Of a DNA stretch of 64,000 bases, positions 42,901-54,004 are shown in pieces; the first letter of the stretch is position 1; each line of letters begins with the position of its first letter. Position numbers and translations under genes: made by a program. This stretch comes from DAHUYF01 sp035623985. GTDB lineage: Bacteria; Pseudomonadota; Alphaproteobacteria; ATCC43930; CGMCC-115725. Below the pieces are notes generated by a model that saw only the letters and a list, made by a program, of their open reading frames with translations, ran no database searches and had not been told where the DNA came from. The stretch lies in contig DASPSJ010000097.1 of the NCBI GenBank assembly GCA_035623985.1, forward strand, positions 1 through 64,000. Direction: 5' to 3'.

Positions 42901-43446
42901 ATGACGACGGAAGAGGGTCCGCCGGCACGGCGTTGGCGCAGATGGCCCGCCGAGGCGATGCGGTGGGTGCTGGCGGCGATCCTGATCCTGGCGATGGCCG
43001 ACATGCTGGCCGGCGTCGTGCTGCGCTATGTCGTGGTGAGGATCACCGACTATTTCGATCTGCCCGGGATCAGCTTCTTCTGGGTCGAGGAGGTCGGCGA
43101 GTTCGCGCTGTGCTGGCTCACCTTCATCGGCGCGGCGGTGGCGATCCTCGAACGCACGCATTTCGCGCTCGTGGTGTTGACGCACCGCTTGCCGCCGCCG
43201 TTGCAGCGCCCCCTCGAGCGCGTCAACTATCTCCTGATCGCCGGCTTCGGCGGCGTCACCGCCTTCTACGGCTGGAAGGTCAGCGCGCTGAACGCCATGC
43301 TGGTCTCGCCCGCCCTCTCGATCAATCTCGGCTTCCTGTTCTTCGCCGCGGTCGGCGGCGGCGGGCTGATCGCGCTCTACGGGCTCGCCGTCGCCTGCGG
43401 CGTCGTCAGGCCGCGCGATCTCGAACTTCCGGTGGGACCGGAGTAG
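42901..43446 (+). CDS. TRAP transporter small permease subunit (DctQ family)
   Basis: A 181-residue inner-membrane protein with four predicted helices, starting with WVLAAILILAMADMLAGVVL. VEEVGEFALCWLTFIGAAVAI, split by the helix boundary, is the DctQ hallmark that contacts the large subunit. The ATG at 42901 follows the DctP stop by 10 bp. The charged C-terminus ends 5 bp before the likely TTG start of the large subunit. It couples the binding protein to sodium-driven uptake by DctM. Confidence 0.9.
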   Translation: MTTEEGPPARRWRRWPAEAMRWVLAAILILAMADMLAGVVLRYVVVRITDYFDLPGISFFWVEEVGEFALCWLTFIGAAVAILERTHFALVVLTHRLPPPLQRPLERVNYLLIAGFGGVTAFYGWKVSALNAMLVSPALSINLGFLFFAAVGGGGLIALYGLAVACGVVRPRDLELPVGPE

Positions 43447-43451
43447 AGGCT

Positions 43452-44735
43452 TTGCTGCTCGCGCTGACCGCCATCGTTTTCATCGTCCTGGTGGCGCTTT
43501 CCATGCCGATCGTCTTCGCCCTCGGCATCGCCGGCGTGGTCGGGCTGGCGCTCGGCGGGTTTCCGCTGCAAATGCTGCCTTCGAGCCTCATCGGCGGCTC
43601 GCAGAACTGGGTGCTGCTCGCCATCCCCTCCTTCATCTTCGCCGGCAGCCTGATGGAGCGCTGCGGCATGTCGCACGCGCTGGTCAACCTCGCGCGCGCG
43701 CTGGTCGGCTGGCTTCAGGGCGGCCTCGGCATGTCGGTGATCGTCGTCTCCTATTTCTTCTCCGACATCTGCGGCTCCAAGATGGCCGAGGTCTCGGCGC
43801 TGGGCTCGACCCTGATGCCGCCGCTGGCGCGCGCCGGCTATCGCCCCGAGGACAGCGCCTCGCTCATCGCCTCGGGCACCGCCATGGGCATGCTGGTGCC
43901 GCCGGCGATCTTCATGATCGTCATCGGCGACGTCACCAACACCTCGGTGGTGGCGCTTTTCCTCGCGGGCTTCATTCCGGCGGCGGTGATCGGCTTTTGC
44001 CTCTGCGCGCTGGTCCTTATCGAGGCGCGGCTTCTCGGCTGGCCCAAGGACACGCGGCCGAGCTGGCGCTTCCTGCTGAGCGCGGCGCGCGAGGCGGCGG
44101 TGCCGATGGTGGTGCCGGTAGTGATCCTGGGCGGCTTCTATATGGGCGTCTTCACCGCCACCGAGGCGGGCGCGGTCGTCGCCTTCTACGCCTTCTGCGC
44201 CGCGCGCTTCCATTACCGCAACGTCTCCTGGCACGACATGCTGGCGATCGCGTATGAAAGCGCGCTGCTCACCGCGGCGGTGGTGTTCCTGCTGGCGGTG
44301 GCGAGCGTCTTCCAATACCTCATGGGCATCAGCGGCGCGCCGCTCTTCCTGGCGAGGCTGTTGCAGCCGCTCGCCGGCACGCACTGGCTCTTCCTCACCG
44401 GCGTGGCGCTGCTCACCATGCTGTTCGGCATGGTGCTGGAGGGGCTGCCGGCGGCGGTGGTGCTCATCCCGGTGGTCTTTCCCATCGCCACCCGGCTCGG
44501 CATCAATCCCGTGCATTTCGACATCGTGCAGACGGCGGCGGTGGGCATCGGCCTCTTCCTGCCGCCGATCGGGGTGGGGCTGCTGATGACGCTGCGCTTT
44601 GCCGGGATCCCGGTGGGCCGACACGCGCGCGCCTACTGGCCCTATCTGCTGGCGCTGCTGGCGGGGCTGATGCTGATCATCTGCATCCCGGAACTGTCGC
44701 TCTTCCTGCCGCGCAGCGCCGGACTCGTGCGTTGA
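43452..44735 (+). CDS. TRAP transporter large permease subunit (DctM family)
   Basis: A 427-residue inner-membrane transporter with about 12 helices, the usual DctM length when started at TTG 43452; no ATG or GTG lies near. Family segments include GGSQNWVLLAIPSFIFAGSLM, MSVIVVSYFFSDICGSKMAEVSA in the first half and FGMVLEGLPAAVVLIPVVFPI in the second, the two discontinuous helices that bind sodium and substrate. The gap to DctQ is 5 bp. The carboxylate-type substrate is set by the DctP protein. Confidence 0.9.
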   Translation: MLLALTAIVFIVLVALSMPIVFALGIAGVVGLALGGFPLQMLPSSLIGGSQNWVLLAIPSFIFAGSLMERCGMSHALVNLARALVGWLQGGLGMSVIVVSYFFSDICGSKMAEVSALGSTLMPPLARAGYRPEDSASLIASGTAMGMLVPPAIFMIVIGDVTNTSVVALFLAGFIPAAVIGFCLCALVLIEARLLGWPKDTRPSWRFLLSAAREAAVPMVVPVVILGGFYMGVFTATEAGAVVAFYAFCAARFHYRNVSWHDMLAIAYESALLTAAVVFLLAVASVFQYLMGISGAPLFLARLLQPLAGTHWLFLTGVALLTMLFGMVLEGLPAAVVLIPVVFPIATRLGINPVHFDIVQTAAVGIGLFLPPIGVGLLMTLRFAGIPVGRHARAYWPYLLALLAGLMLIICIPELSLFLPRSAGLVR

Positions 44736-44949
44736 GGCCCCGGCATCGGGGACGACCCTACGTCATCGGTGTACACCGGCGACAAAAATTCGCTCTGCGC
44801 CGATGACGCAGGCCGGGCCGGAGACCGGCACGCGATCGATGGTAAGGCTGCACCCCTCCGCCGGCAAGGCTCGGCTTCACGGCGTCTCGCTCCGGTGGAC
44901 TCGCGGTGGGGGCTGCGGCATGATCTGGTCAGTGCGCGAGGAGGTTCCG

Positions 44950-45732
44950 ATGAGCCGGGTATCCCTGGTGGAGATGAAGCCGCTGCGCGAGCGCGTCAGC
45001 GAGGCGGAATGGGAGACCCGTGTCAATCTCGCCGCCTGCTATCGACTGGTGGCGCGCTACGGCATGACCGACCTCATCTACAACCACATCACCGCGCGCG
45101 TGCCGGGCGAGGAGGGCCACATCCTCATCAACCCCTACGGCTTCCTCTATACCGAGATCACCGCCTCGAGCCTCTACAAGATCGATCTCGACGGCAACGT
45201 GGTGCTGAAGCCCGACACCCCTTACGGCATCAACCACGCCGGCTACGTCATCCACAGCGCGGTGCACGGCGCGCGCCACGACGTCGCCTGCGTCATCCAC
45301 ACCCACAGCCGCGCCGGCATGGCGGTCTCGGCGATGAAATGCGGCCTCCTGCCGCTGACCCAGACGGCGATGCGGTTTTACGGCCACGTCAGCTACCACG
45401 CCTATGAAGGGCCGGCCCTCGACCTCGCCGAGCGCGCGCGCCTCGTCCACGACCTCGGCGCCAATGACGTGATGCTCCTCAGGAACCACGGCATCCTCGC
45501 CTGCGGCCGCACCATCGCCGAGGCCTTCAACCTGCTTTATTGGCTGGAGATGGCCTGCAAGGCGCAGGTCGACTGCATGGCCGCCAACACCGAGCTGGAG
45601 CTTCCAGCCGAAGAGGTGGCGGCGAAGACGGCGCATCTCTTCGCGCCGGGCGTGCGCCGCGTCTATGGCGAGATGGAATGGGAAGCGATGCTGCGCCAGC
45701 TCGACCGCGAGGATCAATCCTATCGCATGTGA
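44950..45732 (+). CDS. Class II aldolase/adducin family protein
   Basis: A 260-residue zinc-dependent aldolase-fold protein, cytoplasmic. Metal ligands are His in IHTHSRAG and a later His in LLRNHGILACG. The phosphate- or carboxylate-binding loop region is YNHITARVPGEEGHILINP, and ITASSLYKIDLDGN is typical of the adducin/fuculose-aldolase branch. GAGGAGG lies 6 bases before the ATG at 44950. It follows the TRAP operon by 214 bp and may belong to the same pathway, possibly as a decarboxylase or aldolase for a hydroxy-acid. The exact reaction is not readable. Confidence 0.88.
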   Translation: MSRVSLVEMKPLRERVSEAEWETRVNLAACYRLVARYGMTDLIYNHITARVPGEEGHILINPYGFLYTEITASSLYKIDLDGNVVLKPDTPYGINHAGYVIHSAVHGARHDVACVIHTHSRAGMAVSAMKCGLLPLTQTAMRFYGHVSYHAYEGPALDLAERARLVHDLGANDVMLLRNHGILACGRTIAEAFNLLYWLEMACKAQVDCMAANTELELPAEEVAAKTAHLFAPGVRRVYGEMEWEAMLRQLDREDQSYRM

Positions 45733-46021
45733 GGATCGGCGCTTCTCGGCGCCGGTAATCATTTGCTAACTATTCTCTTCTTGACTTTCGCCTGGGGAAG
45801 GTCCATCTCCTGTCCAGCAGATTTCTCGCGACTGCGCGACGCGCGTACGGCCTTTGGGCCCTGGGCGCCCCTCCCGAGATAAATCAAACGTCAACCTAGC
45901 CTCCCGGTCGCGCGGATGAGGCCCCTTCCCGGGTGAAGTGGCGACCGCTCAGCACGGCTCAACGCCGCGCTTCAAAGCGCATGTCAGCAGCTTTTTGAAC
46001 CCAAAAACACGTGCCGATGAG
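45733..46021 (+). promoter_or_regulatory. Promoter and long leader of the DEAD-box helicase gene
   Basis: A 289-bp gene-free stretch that is less GC-rich than its surroundings. TTGACT at 45781 could be a -35 box, but no clean -10 follows at 17 bases. Long untranslated leaders are common for cold-induced RNA helicase genes; no conserved cold-shock motif was identified. Short GC-rich inverted repeats (for example GGCGC / GCGCC at 45738-45753) may end the aldolase transcript. Confidence 0.3.
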
Positions 46022-47320
<1,299 letters not shown>

Positions 47321-47360
47321 GAGCCGGCGCGCGCTTTCCTCTCGAGTGGAATCAGAAACC

Positions 47361-47522
47361 CCTCCCCCCTTGAGGGGGAGGTCGGCAACGCGCAGCGTTG
47401 CCGGGAGGGGGATAGAGGCGGGCGCGCTGGGCCAAGATGGCTGCAGCCGACGCGGCATGTGCTCCTTCCTGCACCTCGCGGGCGTCACCCCCCACCCTTC
47501 CCTCCCCCTCAAGGGGGGGAGG
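47361..47522. repeat. MITE-like intergenic element with terminal inverted repeats
   Basis: CCTCCCCC-CTTGA-GGGGGAGG (47361-47381) and its near-exact reverse complement at 47501-47522 (one extra G) bound a stretch of about 160 bp. Inside is another hairpin, CGGCAACGC-GCA-GCGTTGCCG (47383-47403). It fills the gap between the helicase stop and the convergent TauD-like gene and could act as a terminator for both. Confidence 0.6.
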
Positions 47523-47568
47523 GAATGATCTTCATCGAGCCGACGGTTCCCTATGAACGGGACACGCC

Positions 47569-48402
47569 CTACCGCGGCCGGTCGCCGGCGAGCGTGATGC
47601 GGTGCATGATGCGGCGCTGGCCGTGATAGTCGTTCACGGGATTGTGCTGCACGGCGCGATTGTCCCAGAAGGCGAGCGAGCCCACCGCCCAGGCGAAGCG
47701 GCAGGTGAATTCCGGCCGCGTCTGGTGCCGGAAGAGAAAGGACAGGATCGGCGCGCTCTCCGCCTCGGTCATGCCGGCAAAGCGCGCGGTGTGCGCGACG
47801 TTGACATAGAGCGCCTTGCGGCCGGTCTCGGGATGGGTGCGCACCACCGGATGCTCGGCCACGAGCGCCTCGCCCGCCCGCGCGCTGGGATCGGATTTGA
47901 TCCGGTCCTCGCGCGTCCGGCTGACATCGGCGCGGGCAGAGCTGTTGACCGCCACGAGGCCGTCGAGCAGCCGCTTCATGCCGTCGGACAAGGTCTCATA
48001 AGCGAGATACTGGTTGGCGAAGAGCGTGTCGCCGCCCACCTTCGGCACTTCGCGCGCCACCAGCAAGGTGCCCATCGGCGGACGCTCGAGATAGGTGGTG
48101 TCGCTGTGCCAGATGCCGCCGAAATTCACCGTCTCGTGCTCGAGCTTCGCCACCTGAATGATCTCGGGATAGCCCTCGATCCCGCGGACGAAAGGATATT
48201 CGACGGGCTCGCCGAAGCGGCGCGCAAAAGCGAGGAAGCGGTCGGGCGGGAGATCCTGGCCGCGGAAGAAAATGACGAGGTGATCGAGCAGCGCCCGGCG
48301 GATCGCCGCCACGGTGGCGGCGTCGAGCGGCTGGTCCAGCGCCAGCCCATGGATTTCGGCGCCGAGCGCGCCGGCGATGGGCCTGATGTCGAGCGCCGTC
48401 AT
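47569..48402 (-). CDS. TauD/TfdA-family Fe(II)/2-oxoglutarate-dependent dioxygenase
   Basis: A 277-residue cytoplasmic oxygenase that couples 2-oxoglutarate decarboxylation to hydroxylation of a small organic acid, sulfonate or ether. Iron ligands are His and Asp in IWHSDTTY and the distal His in NRAVQHNPVNDY. The 2-oxoglutarate Arg is in GQRRIMHRITL. The family N-terminus IAGALGAEIHGLAL is present. ATG 48402 is used; a TTG at 48420, overlapping the stop of the upstream GST gene, would add six residues. It is the last gene of a leftward nine-gene run headed by an ABC importer. Confidence 0.9.
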   Translation of the reverse strand: MTALDIRPIAGALGAEIHGLALDQPLDAATVAAIRRALLDHLVIFFRGQDLPPDRFLAFARRFGEPVEYPFVRGIEGYPEIIQVAKLEHETVNFGGIWHSDTTYLERPPMGTLLVAREVPKVGGDTLFANQYLAYETLSDGMKRLLDGLVAVNSSARADVSRTREDRIKSDPSARAGEALVAEHPVVRTHPETGRKALYVNVAHTARFAGMTEAESAPILSFLFRHQTRPEFTCRFAWAVGSLAFWDNRAVQHNPVNDYHGQRRIMHRITLAGDRPR

Positions 48403-48416
48403 CGACTGCTTCGCGC

Positions 48417-49061
48417 TCAATGCCCGGTGAAATCGGGCTGCTTGCGCGGATGCGCTTCGGCGAAGGGAGGCAGCGTCATGCAGTGCTCATAGACGCGCAT
48501 CACCCGCTTATAGGGCGCAACCTCGGTCTTGAAGAGCTGGGCCGGCGTCACTTGCGTGACGAGGCAGATATCGGCCACGGTCGGGCTGTCGCCGTGGCAG
48601 AACTTTCCCGTGGGATTTTTCTCCGCCAGCAGGTCTTCCATCGCCTGCAGCCCGAGGCCGAGCCAATGCTGAATCCAGGCGGTGCGTTGCGCCTCCTCCA
48701 GCTTGAGCACGTCGGCGAGATAGTTGCGGATGCGCGGCACGATCAGCGGATGGGAATCGGCGATGTTGATCAACGCGAAGCCCCGCACCCAGGCGCGCGC
48801 CAGCAGATCCTTCGGCAGGATCGGCGGGCTCGGATATTTCTCCTCGATATACTCCATGATGGCGAGCGACTGGAACAGCCGGGCGTCGCCGTCATAGAGC
48901 GTCGGCACCACCGCCTGCGGATTCTGCTCCTTGTAGGCGGGATCGTACTGGTCGCCGCGGTCAAGGTTGATGACGACGTCCTCGCGCTTCAGCCCCTTGA
49001 GGTTGAGCGCGATGCGCACCCGGAACGTCGCCTGCGAGCGCCAATAGGTGTAGAGCTTCAC
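48417..49061 (-). CDS. Maleylacetoacetate isomerase-like (zeta-class) glutathione transferase
   Basis: A 214-residue protein, the usual zeta-GST length, which in typical members uses glutathione for cis-trans isomerisation of maleylacetoacetate or maleylpyruvate. The signature region reads YWRSQATFRVRIALNLKGL: the usual SSC-x-x-R active-site loop is changed to S-Q-A, so Cys and one Ser are missing. QAVVPTLYDGDARLFQSLAIMEYIEEKYP carries the glutathione site, split by a turn. HPRKQPDF closes the chain. The start is GTG at 49061 with GGGGAGG upstream. It lies between an ACMSD-like amidohydrolase and a TauD-like gene. Confidence 0.85.
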   Translation of the reverse strand: MKLYTYWRSQATFRVRIALNLKGLKREDVVINLDRGDQYDPAYKEQNPQAVVPTLYDGDARLFQSLAIMEYIEEKYPSPPILPKDLLARAWVRGFALINIADSHPLIVPRIRNYLADVLKLEEAQRTAWIQHWLGLGLQAMEDLLAEKNPTGKFCHGDSPTVADICLVTQVTPAQLFKTEVAPYKRVMRVYEHCMTLPPFAEAHPRKQPDFTGH

Positions 49062-49138
49062 GCGATCCTCCCCTGGTCGTTTCCCGAGCCTCGCATGCGG
49101 ACGGGGCGATGTCGAGGCCGCGGGCATTGAGGCCGATG

Positions 49139-50242
49139 TCACTTCCGCTTGATCGCCGGCCGCTTGATCCTGAGCAGCTTCGCCGCGTTACCGCCGAGGA
49201 TCGCCGCCTTCTCGTCGCGGCCGAGCTTGGCGCCGGAGACGAAGCCGACGGAATCGGCCTCGGCCATGTCGAAGGGATAGTCGCTGCCGTGCAGCAGGTG
49301 ATCGCTGCCCCAGGTCCGCACGAGATATTCGAGTTGATGATGGGTGAAGACGATGGTGTCGAAATAGAGCTTCTTCAGATAGCTGCTCGGCTTCTTCTTG
49401 ATCGCCGAGCGGCTGTCCGGGCGCGCGGCGTGGCCGTGATCGATGCGGCCGGAATAGGCCGGCAGGAAGCCGCCGCCATGGGCGACGCAGATCTTGAGCC
49501 GGGGATAGGCGTCGAGCACGCCGCCGAAGATGAGATGGCCCACCGCCACCGTGCTGTCGAGCGGGTTGCCGATGATGTTGTTGAAATAATGGTCGGAGAG
49601 GCGGCGGCCCTCGGTGAAGCCGTTGGGATGCAGGAAGACGAGGATGCCAAGCTCCTCGCATTTGGCGAAGAAGGGGCGGAAGCGCTGATCCGACAGCTCG
49701 GAGCCGGCAACATTGGTGCAGATCTCGACGCCGCGCAGCCCCAGCTCCTTCACCAGCCGCTCGAGCTCCGCCACGGCAAGCTCCGGCGCCTGCAGCGGCA
49801 CCGTGCCCATGCCGACGAAGCGGTCGGGATGGCCGGCCACGATCTCGGCGATGCGGTTGTTGATGAGCCGCGAGGTCTCGCGCCCGAGCTCCGCCGGCGC
49901 CCAGTAATAGTATTGCGGCGGCGCCGGCGAGATCGCCTGCACGTCGATGCCGAGCCGGTCCATATCGGCAAGCCGCGTCTCGATCGAGGTGAGCTTGCCG
50001 CGGATGGCCTCCATCTGCCGCCGGTTGACCTCGCGCGTCGCTTCCGTCGCATGCCGCAGCGAGGGCTCGTAGTCGGGGCGGAAGCCGGGCTGCGCCAGCC
50101 GCTCCGCCTCGGGGGTGAGGACGTGGCAATGGATGTCGACGGTGAAATGGCGGCGCGGCGCGGCTTTGCCGCGGGCGCGCCTCGCCTCCACGCGCATCGC
50201 ATGCGCCGCGGCGGGATGACAGGAATAAAGCACGGCGGTCAA
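49139..50242 (-). CDS. ACMSD-like amidohydrolase / decarboxylase
   Basis: A 367-residue TIM-barrel protein of the amidohydrolase 2 group, closest in pattern to 2-amino-3-carboxymuconate semialdehyde decarboxylase and gamma-resorcylate decarboxylase. Metal motifs are VDIHCHVLTPE, the His in VFLHPNGF, HGGGFLPAYSGR and the catalytic Asp in HGSDYPFDM. It would decarboxylate or hydrolyse a ring-cleavage or aromatic acid product in the cytoplasm. The start is TTG at 50242 with GAGGAGG upstream, overlapping the stop of the molybdenum hydroxylase gene (TTGA). The N-terminal 34 residues before the barrel are unusually basic. A 77-bp gap precedes the GST gene. Confidence 0.87.
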   Translation of the reverse strand: MTAVLYSCHPAAAHAMRVEARRARGKAAPRRHFTVDIHCHVLTPEAERLAQPGFRPDYEPSLRHATEATREVNRRQMEAIRGKLTSIETRLADMDRLGIDVQAISPAPPQYYYWAPAELGRETSRLINNRIAEIVAGHPDRFVGMGTVPLQAPELAVAELERLVKELGLRGVEICTNVAGSELSDQRFRPFFAKCEELGILVFLHPNGFTEGRRLSDHYFNNIIGNPLDSTVAVGHLIFGGVLDAYPRLKICVAHGGGFLPAYSGRIDHGHAARPDSRSAIKKKPSSYLKKLYFDTIVFTHHQLEYLVRTWGSDHLLHGSDYPFDMAEADSVGFVSGAKLGRDEKAAILGGNAAKLLRIKRPAIKRK

Positions 50243-52545
50243 TTTCCTCCTCGCTCATAATGGCGCAGGGCGCGCCAGACCTTCTCGGGCGTCGCCGGCA
50301 TGTCGAGACGGGTGCCGGGCAGCGCGTCGGCGATGGCGTTCATGACGGCGGCGAGAGCGCCGGTGGTGCCGGCCTCGCCGGTGCCCTTGACGCCGAGCGG
50401 GTTGGTGCGGCAGGGGACGGGATGGAGCGTGCCCGCCACATCCGGCACGGTGTCGGCGCGCGGCATCGCGTAATCCATGAAGGAGCCGGCGAGGAGCTGG
50501 CCGCTCCGGGAATCGTAGACCGCGTCCTCGTAGAGCGCCTGGCCGATGCCCTGGGCGACGCCGCCCTGGATCTGACCCTCTACCAGCACGGGATCGAGCG
50601 CCACGCCGCAATCATCGACCGCGACATAGGAGGGGATCACGACGACCCCGGTCTCGGGATCGATCTCGACCTCGCAGACATGGCAGCCATTGGGAAAGGA
50701 TTGCGGCACTTCGGCGCGCGCCTTGCCGTCGAGCGCCTCGCCCGACGCCGCCGCCTTTTCCGCCACTTCGAAGAGCGAGAGCGCGCGATCGGTGCCGACG
50801 ATGCGGAAGGCGCCGCCGCCATAATCGATATCGGCCTCGGCGGCCTCCAGCAGCCGCGCGGCGACGCGCCTTCCCTTCTCCAGCACAAGCTCGACCGCGC
50901 GCAGCGCGGCGGCGCCCGAGGTCATGGTGCCGCGCGAGGCGACGGTGCCGGAGCCGTCGACGCCGAGCCGCGTGTCGCCGGCGCGCACCCGCACTTTGGC
51001 AGGATCGATGCCGAGCCGGTCGGCGACGAGCCGACCGAAGATGGTGGCGTGACCCTGGCCGGTAGGGCCGGTGGCGAGATCGAGCGCCAGCGTGCCGTCG
51101 CCGGGAAAGGCGATGCCCGCCCCTTCCATCGGCGCGCCGCCGGCATGTTCCAGAAAGCAGGAGATGCCGAGCCCGCGCCGCTTGCCGGAGGCTTCCGAGC
51201 GCTTGCAGCGGCCGGCAAAGCCGTCGACATCGGCGCGCTTCAGCGCCTCCTCGAAGAGCGCGGGGAAATCGCCGCTGTCATAAGTGACGCCGATCGGCGC
51301 CTTGTAGGGGATCTCGCCGGGCAGGATCAGGTTGCGCCGGCGCAGCGCGACGCGGTCGATGCCGCTGATCCGCGCCGCTTCGTCGATCGCGCGCTCGATG
51401 GCGTAGTTGGCTTCGGGCCGCCCGGCGCCGCGATAGGGACCGGTCGGCACGGTGTTGGTGAAGACGCATTTGACCTCGCCGAGGATGCGCGGAATGCGGT
51501 ACATGCTGCTGAGGCAGCGCGCGAAGTTGCTGGTGGCGATGAACGCGCCGTGCGAGGTGACATAGGCGCCCATGGCGGCCAGGACGCTGACGCGGAGCGC
51601 GAGGAAACGGCCTTCGCCGTCGAGCGCCAGCTCCACCTCGGTAATGGTATCGCGCGCCTGCTGGTCGGCGAGGAAAGCCTCCGAGCGCGTCGACATCCAA
51701 TGCACCGGCCGGCCTATACGTCTTGCCGCCGCCAGCAAGGCGACATATTCGGGATAGGCTGGCGCCTTCATGCCGAAACCGCCGCCGACATCCTCGGTGA
51801 CGACGCGCAGCCTGTCGCGCTCGATGCCGAGGATGCCGGCGAGCTGGTCGCGCAGCATGGCGACGCCCTGCGAACCCGCGCGGAGCGTGTAGACGCCACC
51901 GGCGGGATCGAAGCGAGCCGTGGCGCCGCGCGGCTCCAGCGAGGCGACGGCGATGCGCTGATTGACCACGGCAATCCGCGCCACGTGTTTCGCCTCGCGC
52001 ATCAGCCGGTCGATCTCGCGGCGATTATCGGGCTCGCCGCCCAAGGCCCAGTCGAGCGCGACGTTGCCCGGCGCCTCGGCGAAAAGCTGCGGCGCGCCGG
52101 GCGCCACGGCTTCGCGCAGGTCGGTCACCGAGGGCAGCTCCTCGTAGTCGACCTCGACCAGCTCGGCCGCGTCCTGCGCCTCGGCGCGCGTGCGCGCGAC
52201 GACCAGCGCCACCGGCTCGCCGACATGGCGCACATGGTCGCCGACCAGCGCGGGGCGATGCGGTACTTTGAGCGCGCCGCCGTCGCGGCCGGTCTGCGGC
52301 ACCGGACGGGCGACGCTGCCGGCACCCATCGCCTCGATATCGGCGGCGAGAAGGATCGCGAGCACGCCCGGCATCGCCGCAGCCGCCGCGGTATCGACGC
52401 GACGGATGCGAGCGAAGGCATGCGGCGAGCGCACGAACCACGCGGCGGCCTCCCCCGCTTCCGGCGCATCCGCGGCAAAGCGCCCTTGCCCGCGCAGCAG
52501 CGCCTCATCCTCGATGCGTCCCCGCCAAACCGCCGTCACCGCCAT
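50239..52545 (-). CDS. Molybdenum hydroxylase large subunit (xanthine dehydrogenase / aldehyde oxidase family)
   Basis: A 768-residue molybdopterin-cytosine-dinucleotide-binding subunit that inserts a water-derived hydroxyl into N-heteroaromatics, purines or aldehydes. The N-terminal a/b hammerhead domain (RGQGRFAADAPEAG) is followed by TEDVGGGFGMKAPAY, TGPYRGAGRPEANYAIE, TGPTGQGHATIF and the catalytic Glu in GVKGTGEAGTTGA. It is of the form II type; the AYRCSFR loop of CO dehydrogenase is absent. No FAD (CoxM) or 2Fe-2S (CoxS) subunit gene adjoins, which such enzymes need. It starts 12 bp after LivF and overlaps the next gene, so it is part of the importer operon. Confidence 0.92.
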   Translation of the reverse strand: MAVTAVWRGRIEDEALLRGQGRFAADAPEAGEAAAWFVRSPHAFARIRRVDTAAAAAMPGVLAILLAADIEAMGAGSVARPVPQTGRDGGALKVPHRPALVGDHVRHVGEPVALVVARTRAEAQDAAELVEVDYEELPSVTDLREAVAPGAPQLFAEAPGNVALDWALGGEPDNRREIDRLMREAKHVARIAVVNQRIAVASLEPRGATARFDPAGGVYTLRAGSQGVAMLRDQLAGILGIERDRLRVVTEDVGGGFGMKAPAYPEYVALLAAARRIGRPVHWMSTRSEAFLADQQARDTITEVELALDGEGRFLALRVSVLAAMGAYVTSHGAFIATSNFARCLSSMYRIPRILGEVKCVFTNTVPTGPYRGAGRPEANYAIERAIDEAARISGIDRVALRRRNLILPGEIPYKAPIGVTYDSGDFPALFEEALKRADVDGFAGRCKRSEASGKRRGLGISCFLEHAGGAPMEGAGIAFPGDGTLALDLATGPTGQGHATIFGRLVADRLGIDPAKVRVRAGDTRLGVDGSGTVASRGTMTSGAAALRAVELVLEKGRRVAARLLEAAEADIDYGGGAFRIVGTDRALSLFEVAEKAAASGEALDGKARAEVPQSFPNGCHVCEVEIDPETGVVVIPSYVAVDDCGVALDPVLVEGQIQGGVAQGIGQALYEDAVYDSRSGQLLAGSFMDYAMPRADTVPDVAGTLHPVPCRTNPLGVKGTGEAGTTGALAAVMNAIADALPGTRLDMPATPEKVWRALRHYERGGN

Positions 52546-52557
52546 GCCGTCCCTGCC

Positions 52558-53266
<709 letters not shown>

Positions 53267-53277
<11 letters not shown>

Positions 53278-54004
53278 GATAGACCTCCCGGGTCCGCGGA
53301 TGGGCCACCACCTCGCCGCGCGTGCCCTCGACGATGACCTGGCCGAAATGCATGACGGTGATGCGATCAGCAAGCTCGAGCGCCACGTCCATGTCGTGCT
53401 CGATCATGACCATGGTGACCGCGCGCGGGATCGAGGCCAGCAGAAGCTGCACCTCCTTGCGCTCGTCGACGGAAAGACCGGCAAAGGGCTCGTCGAGCAG
53501 CAGCAGCTTCGGCCGCTGCGCCAGCGCCATGGCGATCTCGACGCGGCGGCGCTCGCCGTAGGAGGTCTGCGCCAGCGGCCGGTCGGCGAGCGCCTCGAGG
53601 CCGACGCTGGCCAGCGCCGCCCGCGCGCGCTCGAGCAGGTCCCGTTGCCGGTCGAGGCGCAGGAACGGGTTCCAGCGCAGCGGCGACAGGCCCAGCAGCG
53701 ACAAGGTGACGTTGCGCAGCAGCGTCTCGCGCGGGAAAAGCGTCACGATCTGGTAGGTCCGGGCAAGCCCCAGATGCGGCCGTGCGCGGCTCGGCAGAGC
53801 GGTGATGTCGCGCCCGAAGAGCGCGATCGCGCCGCCATCGGGCTTGAGCTCGCCGGTGATGAGGTTGAAGAGCGTCGTCTTGCCGGCGCCGTTGGGGCCG
53901 ATGATCAGGCGGCGTTCGCCCGGCTCGACCTCGAGCGTGACATCGGCGGTGACGCTCAGCCCGCCGAAGGATTTTCGCAGCGCGTGGAGCGCGAGCGCGC
54001 TCAT
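53267..54004 (-). CDS. livG: Branched-chain amino acid-type ABC transporter ATP-binding protein
   Basis: A 245-residue ATPase of the LivG type. Walker A is GPNGAGKTT, the Q-loop region is LARTYQIVTLFP, and the signature is degenerate (TSYGERRRVEIAMAL) as is usual for LivG. Walker B is LLLLDEPFAGLS and the H-loop is MIEHDMDVA. The ATG at 54004 overlaps the livM stop (ATGA). It forms the heterodimeric ATPase with LivF and powers the LivH/LivM channel in the inner membrane. Confidence 0.92.
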
